48,216 bases of DNA from Guyparkeria sp. SCN-R1 (GTDB lineage Bacteria; Pseudomonadota; Gammaproteobacteria; Halothiobacillales; Halothiobacillaceae): positions 1 to 48,216 of the forward strand of contig NZ_QZMT01000015.1 in NCBI RefSeq assembly GCF_003932495.1. The letters are read 5' to 3'. Shown here piece by piece: positions 43,563 through 48,216 of this stretch (the first letter of the stretch is position 1; every line of letters begins with the position of its first letter). The translations under genes were made by a program, and so were the position numbers. The notes beneath the pieces are model-generated. The model saw only the letters and a list, made by a program, of their open reading frames with translations, was not told where the DNA came from and made no database searches.

Positions 43563-44507
43563 TCAATTCGCCGCCGGAGCGGCCTTTTCGAGCTCGCCGA
43601 TCAGGCGGTTACGGGCGGTATACAGCCGTTTCTCGGACGCCGGACGGCGTGCTTCCCAGTCACGCCACATCACCTCGAACTGGGCGTCCTGCCAGGCCGA
43701 CAGCCGGATGGTGTCGTCGCGCACGCCAGTGAAGGTCTGGCTCAAGGGTCTCGCCTGCTTACCCGGGCGGGCGAGAGGCGCGGGCAGCGCGTCAGTCAGC
43801 AACCAGCCGGCGTAATCGGCCAAGTGCGCACGGAAGACCACCAGATCGTGCAGGTCGCCCAGCCAGTCCTGGATGGTCTTGAGATCGGCGAGCATGGGCT
43901 CGACCACGGCAAAGGGCTCGTCCATGGGTTCGATCAGGTAGCGCAGATGCTTGACCTGGATGCGCGCGGCATGAAACCCCGAGCGACCCGCCGAAAGGTC
44001 ACGCTCGATGTGTTCGGTCATCATGGAGACCTGGCTCGCGAACCAGCGACCGAACGGAACGGTGCCCTTGCGTGCCCGCGGCTTGAGGCCGGGCTTGACG
44101 TCGAACGCCAGATCGCCGACCACCGGCTGACGTTCATCGGCTAGGCGACGTATCCGCGCCGCCACATCGGCACAGTCGGCATCCTTGGCGACCCGGTCGA
44201 GCAGTTCGAGCATCACCTCGTGATCGCGCATCGGGCTGCTCGAACGGGCCAGCGCCTTGAGTCGCCGCCGCGTTGACTTGCGCGTGCGCACGACGTCACG
44301 CGACAAACGCAACCAGACGCGCAGGCGCCGCAACTCGACCCGCAGGTCGTGCAGGGCCTCGGGGTCGTCGGCCGCCTCGAGGTAATGGGCCCAGGCACGA
44401 CGGAAGACGGCCTGCTGGGCGCGAATGAGCACGGCTGCGATCTCGCCGGCCGGCTGGGTGAGGAAATCGGCGTCCAGTTGCCGAGCGTGCTTCTTGGCCT
44501 GTCCCAT
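43563..44507 (-). CDS. CHAD-domain protein
   Basis: A 314-aa helical, Arg/His-rich protein of the CHAD family. Conserved features include DPEALHDLRVELRRLRVWLRL near the start and RIQVKHLRYLIEPMD in the middle. CHAD domains bind polyphosphate through basic, histidine-rich surfaces and often partner with CYTH/polyphosphate kinase genes; none adjoins here. The ATG at 44507 has GGAGG five bases upstream, so the longer upstream open frame is not used. It is divergent from pldA, with about 160 bp between. Confidence 0.9.
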   Translation of the reverse strand: MGQAKKHARQLDADFLTQPAGEIAAVLIRAQQAVFRRAWAHYLEAADDPEALHDLRVELRRLRVWLRLSRDVVRTRKSTRRRLKALARSSSPMRDHEVMLELLDRVAKDADCADVAARIRRLADERQPVVGDLAFDVKPGLKPRARKGTVPFGRWFASQVSMMTEHIERDLSAGRSGFHAARIQVKHLRYLIEPMDEPFAVVEPMLADLKTIQDWLGDLHDLVVFRAHLADYAGWLLTDALPAPLARPGKQARPLSQTFTGVRDDTIRLSAWQDAQFEVMWRDWEARRPASEKRLYTARNRLIGELEKAAPAAN

Positions 44508-44668
44508 GCTGCCCTCCGGGGTCCGCGGGGGAACTCCCGTCCATCCGGCAACTCTGAATGAGTCGCCGACGGGCCTTTCCCGGCACGGATTCGACATGCC
44601 GGTTCGGCGTTCCATTCGGTACCGTCTATCATGGCCCACCGGCCGCCATCCATCAAAGACTTGCCGCC

Positions 44669-45784
44669 ATGTCCCATTTCTTGTTCCGTCCCAACCACCT
44701 CCACCTGTCCGCTGCGCTGTCCGGACTCGCGCTGCTGGGCGTTCTGAGTCCGGCCACCGCCCAGACCGACACGCCCGACTGGTCGGCATGTGCCGCGATC
44801 GATGCCGACGCAAAGCGGTTGGCCTGCTTCGATCGACTGGCCTCCAGCGGCCCGGCAGCACTCGAGGACGATGCCACGCAGGCCGAAGAGCAGGGGCAGA
44901 CGACAAGCAACACCAGTACTGGACCGGTCGCCGCGTCGCAAGCGGAAGAGGATGAGTCCACCCCGATGATCAACGAATCCCAGCCGGTGGCCCTGGAGCG
45001 TCGACTCAAGTCGGAGCAGTCGGGTGAGCGCAATCCGTTCGTGATGCGCAGCTACAAGCCGAACTACATCATGCCGGCGACCTATACACCGACCGACCTG
45101 TCACGCGACGTCTACGACTTCGAGCCCCAGCACGCCGAGACCAAGTTCCAGCTGTCGTTCCAGTTCGACTGGTTCGAGGATCCATTCGGCCCCAACACCG
45201 CGCTGTATTTCGGCTACACCCAGCTCTCGCTCTGGCAGACCTACAACACCGAGTTTCTCGGCTCCGACGAGGACGCCTCCTCCCCGTTTCGCGAGACCAA
45301 CTACGAGCCCGAGGTGGGCGTGAGCTTCAACACGGATTTCTCGCTGGCCGGCCTGACCTTCAAGCGCTCCCGGCTATCGCTGATCCACACCTCCAACGGC
45401 CAGGGTGGTGAGCGTTCGCGCAGCTGGAACCGGCTCGCCGCGAGCACCTCCTTCGGTCGCGGCCATTTCGCCGGTCGCCTCCGCGGCTGGTATCACCTGC
45501 CCGAGGCGGGTGAGGAGCAAAACCCGGACATCACCGACTACATGGGATACGGCGACCTGATGCTGGCCTACAAGTGGAAAGACCAGACCATCGCGGCCAC
45601 CCTGCGCAACAACCTCGACTTCGCCAACAACAAAGGCGCCGTCCAGGTGGACTACAGCTTCCCGCTGTCGAAACGCGTCAAGGGCTATGTGCAATACTTC
45701 AATGGCTACGGGGAAAGCCTGATCGACTACAATCGCTCGGTCAGCCGTATCGGCTTGGGCATCGCCCTGACCGACTGGCTCTGA
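44669..45784 (+). CDS. pldA: Outer-membrane phospholipase A
   Basis: A 371-aa outer-membrane phospholipase (OmpLA). A signal peptide of about 31 residues is followed by an acidic, Gln/Ser-rich linker, longer than in E. coli, then a 12-strand barrel. The catalytic segment HTSNGQGGERSRSWNR has the His and Ser of the triad, and Asn in SWN; calcium-binding Ser lies in the same loop. It cleaves fatty acids from phospholipids that reach the outer leaflet. It precedes ubiJ by 25 bp, so pldA-ubiJ-ubiB probably share transcripts. The ATG at 44669 lacks a good ribosome site. Confidence 0.92.
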   Translation: MSHFLFRPNHLHLSAALSGLALLGVLSPATAQTDTPDWSACAAIDADAKRLACFDRLASSGPAALEDDATQAEEQGQTTSNTSTGPVAASQAEEDESTPMINESQPVALERRLKSEQSGERNPFVMRSYKPNYIMPATYTPTDLSRDVYDFEPQHAETKFQLSFQFDWFEDPFGPNTALYFGYTQLSLWQTYNTEFLGSDEDASSPFRETNYEPEVGVSFNTDFSLAGLTFKRSRLSLIHTSNGQGGERSRSWNRLAASTSFGRGHFAGRLRGWYHLPEAGEEQNPDITDYMGYGDLMLAYKWKDQTIAATLRNNLDFANNKGAVQVDYSFPLSKRVKGYVQYFNGYGESLIDYNRSVSRIGLGIALTDWL

Positions 45785-45809
45785 TCCATTCGTCACTGCC
45801 CGTGCCCCC

Positions 45810-46448
45810 ATGATTTCCACCGCCCTGCGTTTCAGCGCCGAAACCGTCATCAATCGACTAATTCAGCGCGACACGAACGCGCGCGCCCGACTGGCAGACC
45901 TGTCCGGCCTGGTGATCGCCGTCGAGATCGAACACCCCCATCTCACGATCACCGTCACGCCTACCACCAACGGGCTGATGTGGCGAGCCGCCGATGACCT
46001 GCCACCCGATGCCCGCATTCATACCAGCGGCCCGGCGTTGCTGGCCGTCCTGCAGCGCGAGCACGCCTCGGACTCGCTGTTTACCGGCGATCTCACCATC
46101 GAGGGCGACGAGCAGGCGGCCACCCGCTTCCTACGCGCCTTGAGCGAGCTCGATATTGACTGGGCCGACTGGCTGGCCGAAAAAGTCGGCGTCTCAGCCG
46201 CCGGGGTGGTCGAACAGGCGGCACAGCAAGCCCAACGAAACGCGGCTGAATGGCGCGAAACCCGCCGCATCGAACAGCATGACTACCTGGTGCACGAGGC
46301 CCGGATCATTGCCGATGACTTCGACCTGCCGGACTTTCTCGAGGGCGTGGACGAGACACGCGCGGCCGTCGAGCGGCTCGAGCGTCGCATCGAGCGCCTC
46401 GAGGCAGCCGCTGGCAACGCGCCCCGCAACAACCCCGAGGAGGCCTGA
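45810..46448 (+). CDS. ubiJ: Ubiquinone biosynthesis accessory factor UbiJ
   Basis: A 212-aa protein with an N-terminal SCP2-type lipid-binding domain (about 1-115) and a C-terminal charged coiled-coil tail (VERLERRIERLEAA). UbiJ, together with UbiK and UbiB, forms part of the Ubi complex for aerobic and anaerobic ubiquinone synthesis. The stop TGA shares one base with the ubiB ATG. ubiE, which often leads this operon in enterics, is absent; pldA occupies its place. Confidence 0.9.
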   Translation: MISTALRFSAETVINRLIQRDTNARARLADLSGLVIAVEIEHPHLTITVTPTTNGLMWRAADDLPPDARIHTSGPALLAVLQREHASDSLFTGDLTIEGDEQAATRFLRALSELDIDWADWLAEKVGVSAAGVVEQAAQQAQRNAAEWRETRRIEQHDYLVHEARIIADDFDLPDFLEGVDETRAAVERLERRIERLEAAAGNAPRNNPEEA

Positions 46449-48106
46449 TGCGACCCCGACTGCTCTGGCGCCTGGTGGTGATCCAGTTCGTGCTGCTGCG
46501 CCACGGCCTCGACGAGATCGTGCTGGCGCTCAAGATCTTCCGCCCAATCCGCTTCCTCAAGTTCGCGTCGCCCTGGTACTGGTTCTCGAACAACCGCCAG
46601 CGCACGCGCGGCGAACGGCTGGTCGCGGCACTCGAAGACCTCGGGCCGATCTTCGTCAAGTTCGGTCAGATGCTCTCCACCCGGCGCGACCTGCTGCCAC
46701 CGGATCTGGCCGAGGCCTTGTCCGCACTGCAGGATCGAGTCCGCCCCTTCCCCGCCGAGGTTGCCCGAGCGCGCATCGAGGCGGCACTCGGCGCCTCGGT
46801 CACCGAACACTTCGCCTGCTTCGAGGCCGAGCCGCTGGCCTCGGCGTCGATCGCCCAGGTGCATGCCGCCACGCTGGACGACGGCCAGGAGGTGATCGTC
46901 AAGATCACCCGGCCGGGCATTCATCGCCGCATCCGCAGCGATCTCGAGATCCTCTACACCGTGGCGCGACTGGCCGAACGCTACTGGTCGGAAGGCCCGC
47001 GCCTGCACCCGGTGGAAGTGGTCACCGAGTTCGACAAGACCCTGATGAACGAGCTCGACCTGCAGCGCGAGGCGGCCAACGCCGCCGAACTCAAGCGCCA
47101 GTTCGAGGGCTCGCCGATGCTCTACGTGCCGGCGGTCTACTGGGACTGGTGTCGCACCGACGTGCTGGTCCAGGAGCGTATCCACGGCATTCCGATCGCG
47201 CGCACGGACCTGCTACGCGCGGCGAACGTCAACATGCAGCGGCTGGCCGAACGCGGCGTGGAGGTGTTCTTCACCCAGGTGTTCAAGCACAACTTTTTCC
47301 ACGCCGACATGCACCCGGGCAACATCTTCGTTGACGCGAGCGACCCGGAGCAGCCGCGCTACATGGCGGTGGATTTCGGCATCGTCGGTTCGTTGATGCC
47401 CGAGGATCAGCGCTATCTCGCCGAGAACTTTCACGCCTTCTTCAACCGCGACTATCGCCGCGTGGCCGAGCTGCACGTCGAATCGGGCTGGGTGCCGAAC
47501 ACCACGCGGGTCGAGGAATTCGAGGCGGCGATCCGCACGGTCTGCGAGCCGATCTTCCAGAAGCCGCTGCGCGAGATCTCCTTCGGCCACTTCCTGCTGC
47601 GACTGTTCCAGGTCGCGCGCCAGTTCGACATGGAAGTCCAGCCGCAGCTGGTCCTGCTGCAGAAGACACTGCTGGCCATCGAGGGACTGGGCCGGGAGCT
47701 CTACCCGGACCTCGACCTCTGGCAGACCGCCAAGCCGTTCATCGAACGCTGGATGCGCGAGCGCATCGGCCCCAAGGCCTTTCTCGAGCGCTTCAAAGAC
47801 GAACTGCCCTATCTCAACCAGCACCTGTCCGAACTTCCGCGCCTGTCCATCCAGGCCATGCAGCAGGTCCATCGCCAGTCGGAGATCCTCGAAGGGCAAC
47901 GCCGCGAGCTGGTATCGCTCCGCCACGAGGCCCATCGTGATCGGGCCCGCAACCGCCTGACGCTCATCGGTGCGCTGTTGCTGGTGGTGTTCCTCGCCAC
48001 GCAGGGTGGACGCATCGAGCAGGAGGGCATCACGGCCTTGTCGTGGATCGGCTGGGCGGAACTCGTGGGTGCTGCCAGCTTTCTTTTCGCCGCCCTGCGT
48101 CGCTGA
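46448..48106 (+). CDS. ubiB: Ubiquinone biosynthesis protein UbiB (ABC1/ADCK kinase-like)
   Basis: A 552-aa atypical protein-kinase-like ATPase. The KxGQ signature is KFGQMLSTRRDLLP, the A-rich loop is ASASIAQVHAA, the catalytic loop is FFHADMHPGNIFV, and the metal Asp is in VDFGIVGSL. One or two C-terminal membrane helices anchor it to the inner membrane (about 500-550). It is coupled to ubiJ. About 55 bp after the stop codon the IS begins, after the rising arm of its terminator. Confidence 0.95.
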   Translation: MRPRLLWRLVVIQFVLLRHGLDEIVLALKIFRPIRFLKFASPWYWFSNNRQRTRGERLVAALEDLGPIFVKFGQMLSTRRDLLPPDLAEALSALQDRVRPFPAEVARARIEAALGASVTEHFACFEAEPLASASIAQVHAATLDDGQEVIVKITRPGIHRRIRSDLEILYTVARLAERYWSEGPRLHPVEVVTEFDKTLMNELDLQREAANAAELKRQFEGSPMLYVPAVYWDWCRTDVLVQERIHGIPIARTDLLRAANVNMQRLAERGVEVFFTQVFKHNFFHADMHPGNIFVDASDPEQPRYMAVDFGIVGSLMPEDQRYLAENFHAFFNRDYRRVAELHVESGWVPNTTRVEEFEAAIRTVCEPIFQKPLREISFGHFLLRLFQVARQFDMEVQPQLVLLQKTLLAIEGLGRELYPDLDLWQTAKPFIERWMRERIGPKAFLERFKDELPYLNQHLSELPRLSIQAMQQVHRQSEILEGQRRELVSLRHEAHRDRARNRLTLIGALLLVVFLATQGGRIEQEGITALSWIGWAELVGAASFLFAALRR

Positions 48107-48143
48107 CGAATCTGTAAATCGATCGGCTTTCCAGCCGCGCAAA

Positions 48144-48161
48144 CAAAAACCCCCGCAGTCA
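48144..48161 (+). terminator. Rising half of an intrinsic terminator after ubiB, interrupted by the IS
   Basis: AAAAACCCCCGCAGTCA stands 37 bases after the ubiB stop, then the IS begins. The falling arm and T-tract are missing. This mirrors the situation at the left end of the window. Confidence 0.5.
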
Positions 48162-48216
48162 TGAAGTGACCCCTGAAAGTTGGACACCCATCCAACTGAC
48201 AGGGGTTTTCTTATGG
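48162..48216 (+). mobile_element. Right-hand copy of the IS3-type insertion sequence end (partial)
   Basis: The last 55 bp equal the reverse complement of the first 55 bp. The fold-back stem is 48170-48205 (CCCCTG..AGTTGGA with TCCAACT..CAGGGG, six-base loop), followed by TTTTCTT. The falling arm contains AGGGG, and an ATG at 48213 has seven bases of spacing: the orfA start. Both IS copies face outwards with orfA downstream of a host gene in the sense direction. Confidence 0.75.

Noticed and set aside
43563-44906. Longer CHAD protein starting upstream of 44507
   Set aside because: The extra 133 codons are Arg-rich and have no ribosome site, whereas GGAGG stands five bases before 44507.

Overview
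The window reads as a complete 48.2 kb assembly contig from a GC-rich, aerobic, ubiquinone-using Gammaproteobacterium. The evidence is a ubiJ-ubiB pair and ubiA, OmpLA phospholipase (pldA), TonB/ExbB/ExbD, a one-piece tmRNA with the tag ANDDNYALAA, and several c-di-GMP proteins. A Chromatiales-like or Halothiobacillus-like host is plausible, but this is a guess from gene style. Both ends carry the same 55 bp in inverted orientation. It is the left end of an IS3-type insertion sequence, running into the start of its first gene. At each end the IS sits just after the rising arm of an intrinsic terminator, behind the ADH operon on the left and behind ubiB on the right.

Left third (0.1-9 kb): a minus-strand yrbG-methyltransferase-dehydrogenase operon; then a plus-strand iron/heme uptake cluster tonB-exbB-exbD-hemP-TonB-dependent receptor with candidate Fur boxes. 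After the receptor come a porin C-terminal relic and a strong terminator, then a minus-strand ADP-ribosylglycohydrolase-like gene lacking the usual second Asp motif.

Accessory island (about 9.0-12.7 kb): a diverged inverted pair of about 200 bp repeats, a truncated IS3-family transposase, and an AT-rich 723-codon gene. That gene encodes a NERD/Mrr-like PD-(D/E/Q)XK nuclease domain plus a SEC-C zinc motif. It lies between short inverted repeats (GGWTCTGACCCCTTT) and a cluster of TTATGCGGCG motifs. This is the best candidate in the window for an undescribed, possibly defensive, system.

Middle (12.7-33.7 kb): PhzF; cytochrome b561-yceI with a divergent LysR regulator; a Fur-controlled ferric iron ABC transporter (fbpABC) with a translationally overlapping exported amidohydrolase; a 1399-aa PAS/GAF/GGDEF/EAL protein; a diguanylate cyclase co-translated with an unknown 115-aa protein; a CHASE3 chemoreceptor; an exported DsrE protein and ubiA; a gamma-carbonic anhydrase; an orphan metal-binding lipocalin-unrelated TroA/ZnuA-type binding protein that has lost a His ligand; and a DtxR/MntR-type regulator.

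Right third (33.7-48.2 kb): minus-strand TRAP binding protein, uvrD, glutamate dehydrogenase-family gene and a periplasmic-sensor GGDEF/EAL protein; ssrA (tmRNA); a GNAT acetyltransferase; tRNA-Thr(CGT); a CHAD protein; and pldA-ubiJ-ubiB running into the right-hand IS.

Iron and metal acquisition (tonB system, hemP, fbpABC, metal binding protein, MntR-like regulator) and c-di-GMP signalling are the two recurring themes. All domain assignments are by reading the sequence; no database search was run.
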